Shown here: one piece after another, positions 23,545 to 29,990 of the stretch
Layout: every line of letters begins with the position of its first letter
Numbering within the stretch: position 1 is the stretch's first letter
IMG/VR virus record: IMGVR_UViG_3300042889_001876
Span: 1-31,543 of that record
From: a virus
Reading direction: 5' to 3' (one strand)
DNA length: 31,543 nt
Notes under the pieces: generated by a model
What the model was told of the DNA's origin: nothing
The model's database searches: none
The model's input: the letters and a program-made list of their open reading frames with translations, nothing else
Position numbers and translations under genes: made by a program

Positions 23545-24826
23545 ATTTAGAAATTACTTCTTTGATATATTCAATGTTATCGTTTGTAATAGTTGGCGAA
23601 CATCCAATGAAAAATACTTTTTCAAGTACACCATTTGCATTTGGATAATTGCTCCAATGTTCCAAATGTGAATAAGCTGGATGTAGTAATATATTGCCAG
23701 CAAAATAATTTCTTGTTTGAATGCCATTGGACTCTAAATAATTAACCAATTTATTTTTAGATAAATAAGAATCGCAAATAATTGGAACACCAAACCAAGA
23801 TACATCTGCTCTTTCATCTTGTGACGGAAATTTTAACGATTTAATCGATTCAAAAATAGATTGAATTGTTTTTTTATTAGACTTTCTAATTTCGTGAAAT
23901 CCATCAGATTTCTTTAATTGAGCTAATCCAATACCTCCTTGTAAATCAAGGGGTTTTAAATTATATCCAACTTGAGTAAAGAAATATTTATGATCGATTT
24001 GATATGGGAGTTCCTTGATCCAGTTGCTAAATCTACAATTACAACTACCATTTTTTAATAAATTTGCTGGACCTATACAAAAACAATCTCTTCCCCACCA
24101 ACTAAAAGATCTAGCTAATTTTACAATTTCTTCTATATTTGAACTAACCATACCTCCTTCACCAGTAGTAATATGATGTGCTGGATAAAAACTACAACTA
24201 GTAGCAATAGCATATTCACACAAATCTTTACCTTTCCATTTACTTCCAAAACTATCACATCCGTCCATAATTAATTGAATTCCGTATTTATTGGAAATTT
24301 CCACTAATTTATCCATATCAGGAGGATTCCCCAATACAGGAGAAATGAAGATTGCTTTAGTATTAGGTGTAATCTTTTTCTCTAATTCAATCAAATCAAA
24401 GTTAAGTGTATTGTATTCAATATCTACAAATACAGGCTTTAAATTGTTTTGAATAATTGGATTTAATGTTGTAGGAAAACCAACAACAGATAGTAAAATT
24501 TCATCACTGTCTAACCATTTGAAATGTTTTTTAAGAGCTGCAATCATTACAAGATTAGCAGAACTGCCAGAATTAACCATTACAGAATATTTCTGATTTA
24601 TCTTTTTACTAAATTCTTGTTCAAACTTATACACCTTTTCACCACTACTAAACCATTTACCAAACAACAATGAGTCAATAGCTTCAACCAATTCATCATC
24701 GTCCATCAATGGTCCAGAATAAAATACTTTATTTTTTGCTCCCTTAAGATTATGACAATATTCAGGTATAAATTGTTCTTTTTTTATTTGATTTATAAAA
24801 TCTATTATAACTTGTTTTTTATTCAT
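23534..24826 (-). CDS. RfbH/DdhC-type (E1) 4-keto-6-deoxyhexose 3-dehydrase with [2Fe-2S] ligands
   Basis: This 430-aa member of the DegT/DnrJ/EryC1 aminotransferase fold removes the C3 hydroxyl of CDP-4-keto-6-deoxyglucose in known systems, using PMP. The Schiff-base lysine of aminotransferases is replaced by histidine (His218 in SFYPAHHITTGEGG), as in E1 and ColD. Cysteines at 190, 248, 250 and 262 or 264 give C-X57-C-X1-C then X11-C. This nearly matches the C-X57-C-X-C-X7-C iron-sulfur motif of Yersinia E1 as I recall it. ColD lacks the cluster, so this is an E1-type enzyme needing an E3 reductase for electrons; none is encoded here. No CDP-glucose genes are present, whereas RmlA and RmlB are, so the true substrate is uncertain. 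Confidence 0.88.
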   Translation of the reverse strand: MNKKQVIIDFINQIKKEQFIPEYCHNLKGAKNKVFYSGPLMDDDELVEAIDSLLFGKWFSSGEKVYKFEQEFSKKINQKYSVMVNSGSSANLVMIAALKKHFKWLDSDEILLSVVGFPTTLNPIIQNNLKPVFVDIEYNTLNFDLIELEKKITPNTKAIFISPVLGNPPDMDKLVEISNKYGIQLIMDGCDSFGSKWKGKDLCEYAIATSCSFYPAHHITTGEGGMVSSNIEEIVKLARSFSWWGRDCFCIGPANLLKNGSCNCRFSNWIKELPYQIDHKYFFTQVGYNLKPLDLQGGIGLAQLKKSDGFHEIRKSNKKTIQSIFESIKSLKFPSQDERADVSWFGVPIICDSYLSKNKLVNYLESNGIQTRNYFAGNILLHPAYSHLEHWSNYPNANGVLEKVFFIGCSPTITNDNIEYIKEVISKYEN

Positions 24827-24827
24827 A

Positions 24828-25691
24828 TTATTTCCAATTATTTAAGCAGTAATCAATTGATTCATCCACGGTTTTCATTTTAATTCCAGTTTTTAATAAT
24901 TTACTATTACTCATCACACAATTAGAACGAGGTGTTTTAGCATAATTTTTATACAAAGTTTCTTCATCAATTAATGTAAAATTTTTATCTTTTGCAATAG
25001 TTTTCTTTAACTTTTCAATTAAAGTATCGGTTGTAATATACCCCGTATTTGTTACATTGTAAATACCAAATGGTACTTCATTAGTAATTGTTTGTATACA
25101 TGCACTCACAAATTCGTGTTTATTACTAATAGAATTCTCTGCTTGCAATAACTTATCATACCTCAACATTTTACTAATATAATTGCGTGAATTATTATTC
25201 TCTTCAAAAGGTATTCTTAATCTCCAAATATAATTTTTATTCCATCTTGATACTATCTTTTCCGCAATTGCTTTTGTACCACTATAAAAACTACAATTGT
25301 TCTGTTTAAATGAAAAATTTGGTTCATCGTTTTCTGTAAATGGATTACCATCCAATCGTCTCCCAGAGTAAATACATCCACTTGATACATGACCTAATTT
25401 AATATCATTTAATATACACCAATCAGTTAATATCTGAGGCCAGATAATATTACCATGAATAGTATTTTCTTTGGACAGTTCACATGCATCTACATTTGGC
25501 TTTCCAGTATATCCAGCAGCATTAATTACGGCATCAATACTTGGATATCCTGATTCTCTATACCAGCTCTCTAAATCATTAAATGTTGTATTTTCAGCAT
25601 TAGGCCAACATTTAAATTCAATTTGTTTTTGTTCCAATTGACATTTAAATTCACTGCCAATATATCCAGTTGACCCAAATAGTATAATCAT
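24828..25691 (-). CDS. RmlD-superfamily reductase resembling NRS/ER (UER1) of rhamnose synthesis
   Basis: This 287-aa protein has FGSTGYIGSEF as the cofactor loop, AVINAAGYTGKPNVDACELS, GHVSSGCIYSG, NPFTENDEPNFSF, FYSGTKAIAEK (YxxxK variant) and RLRIPFEENNNSRNYISKML, ending with KTPRSNCVMSNSKL. The sequence follows the plant-type bifunctional epimerase/reductase (NRS/ER, UER1) order N-x-AG-x-TG-x-PN-V-D-x-C-E, not classical bacterial RmlD. In those enzymes the product is dTDP- or UDP-L-rhamnose from the 4-keto-6-deoxy intermediate made by RmlB. No separate RmlC is in the window, which fits a bifunctional enzyme. The start overlaps the rmlA stop by 4 bp. Confidence 0.83.
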   Translation of the reverse strand: MIILFGSTGYIGSEFKCQLEQKQIEFKCWPNAENTTFNDLESWYRESGYPSIDAVINAAGYTGKPNVDACELSKENTIHGNIIWPQILTDWCILNDIKLGHVSSGCIYSGRRLDGNPFTENDEPNFSFKQNNCSFYSGTKAIAEKIVSRWNKNYIWRLRIPFEENNNSRNYISKMLRYDKLLQAENSISNKHEFVSACIQTITNEVPFGIYNVTNTGYITTDTLIEKLKKTIAKDKNFTLIDEETLYKNYAKTPRSNCVMSNSKLLKTGIKMKTVDESIDYCLNNWK

Positions 25692-26530
25692 AGTATTTTC
25701 TCCAAGTATTGTTTATATTCGCTCTTAGGCATTTTGTCAACTATATTTGATAGTTGTTGTTTATTTATAAATTTTTTTCTATAACAATCTTCTTCAATAC
25801 AACCAATTTTAATTCCTTGTCTTTCTTGAATTGTTTGAATATAAGCACCACTTTGATACAAAGATTCAGGTGTTCCAGCATCTAACCAAACAGTACCTCT
25901 AGGAAATTGTATTACAGTTAATTTTTGTTGTTCTAAATAAATTCTATTTAAATCCGTTATTTCTAATTCGCCTCTAGATGAAGGTTTTAACGATTTTGCC
26001 AATTTTATTACTTCATTATCATAAAAATATAAACCAGGAACAGCATATGTACTCTTCGGATTAGATGGTTTTTCTTCAATTGAAATTGCTTGTCCATTAT
26101 CATTAAATTCTATTACACCATACGCACTAGGATTATTTACCTGATATGCAAATACAATTGCACCATCCAATGATGGTTTCATTCTAGCCATTCCATGAAA
26201 AATATTATCTCCCAATATCAAACCAACAGAATCATTCTGAATAAAGTCTTCTGCAATAATAAATGATTCAGCAATACCTTTTGGTTTATATTGAACTTTA
26301 TAACAAATATCCAATCCTAAATGTTTGCCGTCACCAAATAATTTCTCATACAAAGGCAAATATTCAGGTGTACTAATAATACAAAATTCTCTTATGCCAC
26401 AAGTTATCATTGTGCTAAGAGGATAATATATCATGGGTTTATCATAAACTGGTAATAATTGTTTATTTATAGTAGATGTCAGCGGATATAACCTACTACC
26501 AGTTCCTCCAGATAAAATAATTCCTTTCAT
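25688..26530 (-). CDS. rmlA: glucose-1-phosphate thymidylyltransferase
   Basis: It makes dTDP-glucose from dTTP and glucose-1-phosphate. GIILSGGTGSRLYPLTSTIN is the nucleotide-binding motif, followed by KQLLPVYDKPMIYYPLS, YKPKGIAESFIIAEDF, LGDNIFHG (the metal-binding D), ISIEEKPSNPKSTYAVPGLY and RGTVWLDAGTPESL. At 280 aa it is within the usual 285-295 range and has the RmlA C-terminal region that the short HddC-like enzyme lacks. It is the first gene of the - operon and has a T4-type late promoter word TATAAATA (26542-26549) a few bases upstream. No ribosome site is seen. Confidence 0.95.
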   Translation of the reverse strand: MKGIILSGGTGSRLYPLTSTINKQLLPVYDKPMIYYPLSTMITCGIREFCIISTPEYLPLYEKLFGDGKHLGLDICYKVQYKPKGIAESFIIAEDFIQNDSVGLILGDNIFHGMARMKPSLDGAIVFAYQVNNPSAYGVIEFNDNGQAISIEEKPSNPKSTYAVPGLYFYDNEVIKLAKSLKPSSRGELEITDLNRIYLEQQKLTVIQFPRGTVWLDAGTPESLYQSGAYIQTIQERQGIKIGCIEEDCYRKKFINKQQLSNIVDKMPKSEYKQYLEKIL

Positions 26531-26541
26531 AACAATATTAA

Positions 26542-26549
26542 TATTTATA
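26542..26549 (-). promoter_or_regulatory. T4-type late promoter word (TATAAATA) upstream of rmlA
   Basis: On the - strand the eight bases read TATAAATA, the exact late-promoter -10 sequence recognised by T4-type gp55 sigma. Transcription would start near 26536, about six bases before the rmlA ATG at 26530, giving a short leader. No matching -35 is needed for such promoters. The 31-bp gap also separates rmlA from the divergent membrane-protein gene. In AT-rich DNA this 8-mer can arise by chance, but its position right at an operon head supports it. Confidence 0.5.
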
Positions 26550-26561
26550 CATAGAAATGCT

Positions 26562-26894
26562 ATGATTTATATAATTTTTTTATTTGTTTTTGTTCTTATT
26601 ATATGGTTCAATACTGAAGCATTTGTTGAATACAATCATGTATTAAAATTTAAATGGTTTAAAGTAAATGATTATTTAATAGCAAAAGAAACCGATTTTA
26701 CCCTTACATATCACTCATATCTATTACAAAAACATAATAGTTTTTTTATTAGATTGATTACCTGTCCATTTTGTTTGAATTTTTGGTTGATTTTAATAGG
26801 AAAATTTATATTTGGTTACTCGTTTCTAGAAATACCTACTATTTATGTAACATCACTAATTACATACTTTATATTCAATAAGTTATCGCCATGA
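26562..26894 (+). CDS. small membrane protein with CPFCLNFW motif (DUF1360-like)
   Basis: This 110-aa protein has a long hydrophobic N-terminus (IYIIFLFVFVLIIWF), a central charged region with KFKWFKVNDY and DFTLTYHSYLLQK, the motif ITCPFCLNFWLILIGKF, and a last hydrophobic stretch (YVTSLITYFIF). The CPFC-x-x-FW block followed by a membrane helix is the hallmark I know from DUF1360-type proteins, short membrane proteins common in phages of unknown role. It overlaps the next gene by ATGA. It lies at the boundary between the glycan island and the core genes. Confidence 0.65.
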   Translation: MIYIIFLFVFVLIIWFNTEAFVEYNHVLKFKWFKVNDYLIAKETDFTLTYHSYLLQKHNSFFIRLITCPFCLNFWLILIGKFIFGYSFLEIPTIYVTSLITYFIFNKLSP

Positions 26895-27184
26895 GAATTG
26901 CCAATTTAAATGAACTATACAACTATATCAAAACTAAAGAACCATTAACATCCAATGGAAGTTTAATGCAATTGTGTGCCTGTGTAGATCAATTTAAAAA
27001 TATATGCAGTTGTAAAGCAAAAGAAAAAGGTCAAAAATTATTTGACTGTAATAATAAATATGTTTCTACAATAAATAATATTGACCAACAAACTATAGAT
27101 TTACTATTGTCAGTATCAGAAGATAAAACAATAGAATTTTATGATAATTCTACTTACATTAGAACTATTTCAGTATCGTCTTAA
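26891..27184 (+). CDS. hypothetical protein with Cys-rich segment
   Basis: A 97-aa soluble-looking protein of unknown function. Residues about 29-53 hold five cysteines (LCACVDQFKNICSCKAKEK, then DC), which could bind metal or form a redox site. The N-terminus has LNELYNYIKTKEPL and the C-terminus alternates charged and hydrophobic residues. It is translationally coupled (ATGA) to the CPFC membrane protein, so the two may work together. The end overlaps the convergent dNMP kinase-like gene by 20 bp. Confidence 0.6.
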   Translation: MRIANLNELYNYIKTKEPLTSNGSLMQLCACVDQFKNICSCKAKEKGQKLFDCNNKYVSTINNIDQQTIDLLLSVSEDKTIEFYDNSTYIRTISVSS

Positions 27185-27815
27185 GACAATCTTCTACAAT
27201 AAGATTTAAATTTGGATTATTAATCAAATCACTTTGATTTTTATCAGTAACTACTTGTTCCCACTCAACCTTATAATCAGCAAGAATTCTAATCTTAGGA
27301 TCATTCAATGCTTCATGTTGATTAGGAGCTTCTCCATAAATCTTCTTACTCTTATCATTAATTCTATAATGTCTTCCATCCGTAGGAAATCCATAAGTAT
27401 ACTTGCTCACATGAATTAATTTCCCACCCAATTGTTTTTTCAACCAAAATACTTCATCATCAGCATATTCTACATAACGAATATCACTGATAAAATTTAC
27501 ATCATTCGTATCTTTCTTTAATTCTTCATACAATAATCCTGTCCAATATTTACCTTCAGTCTGCTTTCGTTTTACACCACCATACCATACCAACATTTCT
27601 CTAAAAGCATTCTTGTCTTCAGTCTTTTCACTAAAAGCACTTAATCCCAACTTTTCTTGGATAAACGGTTCACAATCTTTTTTTAAGAAATATGCAAGTG
27701 CATATGTTTTAGATGTCAAGTTGTACTTTTCTTTTAAGACTTTTTGCGCAATATCACAAAATAAATTCTTGCCACTTCTAGCAAATCCAGATACTCCTAT
27801 ATAAATTTTATTCAT
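27165..27815 (-). CDS. deoxynucleoside-monophosphate kinase-like P-loop protein (T4 gp1 type)
   Basis: This 216-aa protein starts with YIGVSGFARSGKNLFCDIAQ. The P-loop GFARSGKN (10-17) has Asn where Ser or Thr normally ends the Walker A motif. NFISDIRYVEYADDE later in the chain resembles the S/P-D-x-R-x-x-x-E nucleotide-binding pattern of T4 gp1-type dNMP kinases, followed by LIHVSKYTYG. In phages these enzymes phosphorylate dNMPs for DNA synthesis. Similar P-loop proteins include adenylate and shikimate kinases; its place beside the clamp-loader gene favours a DNA-metabolism role. It overlaps the gp62 stop by 8 bp. Confidence 0.72.
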   Translation of the reverse strand: MNKIYIGVSGFARSGKNLFCDIAQKVLKEKYNLTSKTYALAYFLKKDCEPFIQEKLGLSAFSEKTEDKNAFREMLVWYGGVKRKQTEGKYWTGLLYEELKKDTNDVNFISDIRYVEYADDEVFWLKKQLGGKLIHVSKYTYGFPTDGRHYRINDKSKKIYGEAPNQHEALNDPKIRILADYKVEWEQVVTDKNQSDLINNPNLNLIVEDCLKTILK

Positions 27816-28335
27816 TCTCCATTAACCCTTCTATTTCTTTTTCTGATTTACCATATTGTTTACATATATCAATCAGACTATTAATACCACTTTCAGTTCT
27901 GAAAAATAGTACACAATAACTATAGGCATCATCTTTGCTAACCTCAAATTTATTTGCGACCAACTGAATTAAATCTTTGTTGAATTTTACTTTGTTAGGT
28001 TTAATCCACTTACAAAACCGTCTACCATGCGGTACAAAGTCACACAATACCTTATAAAGACGTTTCTCAGGTAAGATATCAAAATACTTGGATACAAACG
28101 CAATCTCTTCAATAATGATTTGATCCATTCCTAAACCCATCAATAATGTATACTTATTGAATGATTTAATATCCGAAGCAGTAAGTGTATCAAAATACTT
28201 AGGATTCTTGACTTCTCTAATTTGATTGATGTGATCAAATAAAGATTTAGTCTTCGTTAAGTTCTGCGTCTCTTCGTTCGATTGATTTGAATCGTTCTTT
28301 GAGAGAGGGGTTTTTTGTTTTTTGGGTCTTCCCAT
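27808..28335 (-). CDS. 62: clamp-loader small subunit, T4 gp62 homologue
   Basis: This is a 175-aa protein. VPHGRRFCKWIK (101-112) and LVANKFEVSKDDAYSY (125-140) match the most conserved parts of T4 gp62 as I recall them (VPRGKRYGKWAK and LLAKRYQVNTNDAINY). FNKYTLLMGLGM (59-70) matches the gp62 N-terminal helix. With gp44 it forms the ATP-driven loader of the sliding clamp gp45. The first 30 residues are basic and Ser/Asn-rich (MGRPKKQK) and poorly conserved. Its 5' end overlaps the preceding membrane-protein gene by 89 bp. No gene 44 is next to it, unlike the 44-62 pair of T4. Confidence 0.77.
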   Translation of the reverse strand: MGRPKKQKTPLSKNDSNQSNEETQNLTKTKSLFDHINQIREVKNPKYFDTLTASDIKSFNKYTLLMGLGMDQIIIEEIAFVSKYFDILPEKRLYKVLCDFVPHGRRFCKWIKPNKVKFNKDLIQLVANKFEVSKDDAYSYCVLFFRTESGINSLIDICKQYGKSEKEIEGLMENE

Positions 28336-28606
28336 AATGATTATTGATTCTTGCTCTTAAAGCGTTAATAACCGATAATACAGTCTTTTGATTCAAATAC
28401 AAGGTATTTAATTCCTTTTCCAATTTTTTCTTATCGTCATCAATACTAACAAGAATTGCGTTTTTATATTCTTCCAATTTATAACTTAAATAAAAAGAAT
28501 GTAACGCCAACCACATTACTGCGAATGGCGTTACACTCTGAAACTTAAGTGATAATGAAAATAATACTACATTAATTATTATGACAACTATTGATTTAAT
28601 ATTCAT
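28247..28606 (-). CDS. hypothetical membrane protein with coiled-coil tail
   Basis: A 119-aa protein of unknown function. Residues 4-20 and about 27-44 are hydrophobic enough for two membrane helices (IVVIIINVVLFSLSL, VMWLALHSFYLSY). The remainder is highly charged and predicted helical (DDDKKKLEKELNTLYLNQKT), probably a coiled coil, ending in a basic region (SLKERFKSIERRDAEL). The last 89 bases also encode the gp62 N-terminus in another frame. Its ATG overlaps the end of the upstream 49-aa gene by 11 bp. It could be a phage inner-membrane or lysis-related factor, but nothing shows this directly. Confidence 0.55.
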   Translation of the reverse strand: MNIKSIVVIIINVVLFSLSLKFQSVTPFAVMWLALHSFYLSYKLEEYKNAILVSIDDDKKKLEKELNTLYLNQKTVLSVINALRARINNHYGKTQKTKNPSLKERFKSIERRDAELNED

Positions 28607-28745
28607 TATCTACTTCATCTTGGTAATTTCTTACCTTCCCTCCTTTATTTAAATATGGTTTATTTACCTTTGACAATTTTTTATTTTTTTTAAACTTAGA
28701 ACTCTTGGTTCTAAATTCATTGTCTCTTCTAAATGTCTTTCCCAT
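28596..28745 (-). CDS. small basic protein, 49 aa
   Basis: From ATG 28745 the frame reads MGKTFRRDNEFRTKSS, then a lysine-rich stretch KKNKKLSKVNK, and ends QDEVDNEY before TAA. About a third of the residues are Lys or Arg, so it probably binds nucleic acid or an acidic partner. It fills an otherwise empty gap, starts 15 bases after the upstream stop, and overlaps the next ATG by 11 bp, all consistent with a real operon gene. MGKTFRR starts are common among small phage proteins. An AGGAGGG sequence lies inside it, too far from the next start to be its ribosome site. Confidence 0.6.
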   Translation of the reverse strand: MGKTFRRDNEFRTKSSKFKKNKKLSKVNKPYLNKGGKVRNYQDEVDNEY

Positions 28746-28759
28746 ACTCAAACCAAAGA

Positions 28760-28969
28760 TTACTTAACTCGGGAAGCAGTAGCAAGAACCTTGCGTAGTG
28801 CCTTAACTTGACGGCCATTCAAATCAATACGAGTCTTACCATTACGAATAGTCAAACGAGTACCAGCTCGCTTGGTTCCAGCAAATGGATACGAGATGAA
28901 TGTTTCTACCTTAGCAGCACTATTATACACGAAGTTAGTCTGCATCTTGTTGTTTTTACGAATAATCAT
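28760..28969 (-). CDS. small basic hypothetical protein, 69 aa
   Basis: MIIRKNNKMQTNFVYNSAA, then a Lys/Arg/Thr-rich region GTKRAGTRLTIRNGKTRID, and KALRKVLATASRVK at the end. No membrane segment and no known motif. Its codons are notably more GC-rich than the neighbouring glycan genes, which suggests strong selection or high expression. It is the first gene behind a strong sigma70-type promoter (29031-29059) and a 55-base leader with a hairpin. In phages, such highly expressed small basic proteins at early-operon heads often act on host transcription or nucleic acid, but that is only a guess here. An internal ATG at 28945 is the alternative start. Confidence 0.65.
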   Translation of the reverse strand: MIIRKNNKMQTNFVYNSAAKVETFISYPFAGTKRAGTRLTIRNGKTRIDLNGRQVKALRKVLATASRVK

Positions 28970-29004
28970 AACTTTATTTATTTTATTTATTTGTTTTATG
29001 TTTC

Positions 29005-29022
29005 GTTAGTTTCATTACTAAC
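29005..29022 (-). promoter_or_regulatory. 5'-leader hairpin (6-bp perfect stem, 6-nt loop)
   Basis: GTTAGT-TTCATT-ACTAAC is a perfect 6-bp inverted repeat. It sits right after the predicted transcription start (about 29024) of the promoter at 29031-29059, so the mRNA for the 69-aa protein would begin with this stem-loop. A 5' hairpin can protect phage mRNA from 5'-end-dependent decay, and T4-type early leaders show comparable structures. It could alternatively be a repressor operator. Confidence 0.45.
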
Positions 29023-29030
29023 TTGAAATT

Positions 29031-29059
29031 ACTTTACCACACATTTTTCAAACAGTCAA
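29031..29059 (-). promoter_or_regulatory. sigma70-type early promoter for the 69-aa protein operon
   Basis: On the - strand: TTGACT (-35, 29059-29054), a 17-bp spacer ending TGTGG, and TAAAGT (-10, 29036-29031) with a TGn extended -10. It lies in the 101-bp gap between uvsE and the 69-aa gene. A nearly identical element stands before uvsE, and the repeat supports a real phage early-promoter motif. It would drive the 69-aa, 49-aa, membrane, gp62 and kinase genes as one unit. Confidence 0.78.
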
Positions 29060-29070
29060 CAACTTTTTAA

Positions 29071-29982
29071 TTATTTTTCAAATTCAGTTTGAAATTTTTC
29101 AATTGCATAATCTTTGGCTTTAAATTCAAAGTCTACATCAACGTCATTTTCAAACAATTCTTTGTGTAAAGTATAAACATAATCTGGATGAGCTCTATCT
29201 GTTGGTCCCGTTTTACCGTTGCTATAGTGAAATAATGGTTTATATTTACCCCAAGTTTCCATACACATTAAGATGGCTTTTTCAGGAGAAATATTTTCTG
29301 GATTATTCAATCTAAAATGATGTGAGTCATAAGTAATAGGGATTCCTGTTTTTTGATAGATCAGATCATAAAGCTTAATCAATCCCCAACTATTGGGTTT
29401 ATCTTCTAATTCAAGAACGAGACGAGACTTAACATTTGCAGGAAAATCATTGTATACATCAATAAATCGTTTAGCAATATCCTTGGTATTGCCTTTGTAA
29501 CAATTCATATGAATATTGATTGGAGATTGGTATGACTGTGGCAAACCAAACAAATCCATAATTGAAGCGTGGTTTTTTAATTCCACAATAGATTTTTCTA
29601 CCACAGACTTGGTAGCACTCGCTGGTACAACAAACTGATCTGGATGTGTACTGCACCGAACATTGTATTTTTTAATTATATCAGCAGCAATTTTAAATTC
29701 TTGCACAATTAGATTGTAATCTGGCAGAATATCAAATGACAAATTTGCTTCGGGTAAAGTCGCTAAAGGAAACAAGTCACTACTAATTCGATAGTTCCAA
29801 TTTCTAATACCGCAAAATTCAATAGTTTTGCGTGTAACAACCACATTGTTAAGTGTACGTTTTGAAACGGTAGATAAAGCTTCTTTTCGTTCCAAAGCAA
29901 GAAATTTAGTTTTGGTCATCGTGTTAGCTCTAACACTTTGTTCTTGCAGTTTGAGAGAAATACAACATAGAGATTTTTTCAT
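29071..29982 (-). CDS. uvsE: UV-damage endonuclease (UvdE/UvsE family)
   Basis: This enzyme nicks DNA 5' to UV photoproducts and starts alternative excision repair. Within 303 aa it has LCCISLKLQ at the start, the family's usual (G)Y-x-C-I-S opening, NWNYRISSDLFP, STHPDQFVVPAS (111-122) with the metal-binding His-Pro-Asp-Gln, INIHMNCYKG, LELEDKPNSW with the LE-x-DDK-like ligand position, and TYDSHHFR with the His pair. These provide the metal ligands of the TIM barrel. ATG 29982 is chosen because the conserved opening begins right after it; a start at ATG 29919 would remove it. It has its own promoter at 29991-30019 and no ribosome site. Confidence 0.92.
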   Translation of the reverse strand: MKKSLCCISLKLQEQSVRANTMTKTKFLALERKEALSTVSKRTLNNVVVTRKTIEFCGIRNWNYRISSDLFPLATLPEANLSFDILPDYNLIVQEFKIAADIIKKYNVRCSTHPDQFVVPASATKSVVEKSIVELKNHASIMDLFGLPQSYQSPINIHMNCYKGNTKDIAKRFIDVYNDFPANVKSRLVLELEDKPNSWGLIKLYDLIYQKTGIPITYDSHHFRLNNPENISPEKAILMCMETWGKYKPLFHYSNGKTGPTDRAHPDYVYTLHKELFENDVDVDFEFKAKDYAIEKFQTEFEK

Positions 29983-29990
29983 TCTATGTT

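Noticed and set aside
1-26530. Bacterial O-antigen locus on a chromosome rather than a phage
   Set aside because: No flippase, polymerase (Wzx, Wzy, Wzz) or undecaprenyl-phosphate transferase was seen, while gp62, dUTPase, dNMP kinase-like, UvsE and fibre genes adjoin directly.
28808-29026. 72-residue + strand frame opposite the 69-aa gene
   Set aside because: It is antisense to a gene with its own promoter and crosses the leader hairpin; the tail is low-complexity Phe/Tyr/Leu from AT-rich DNA.
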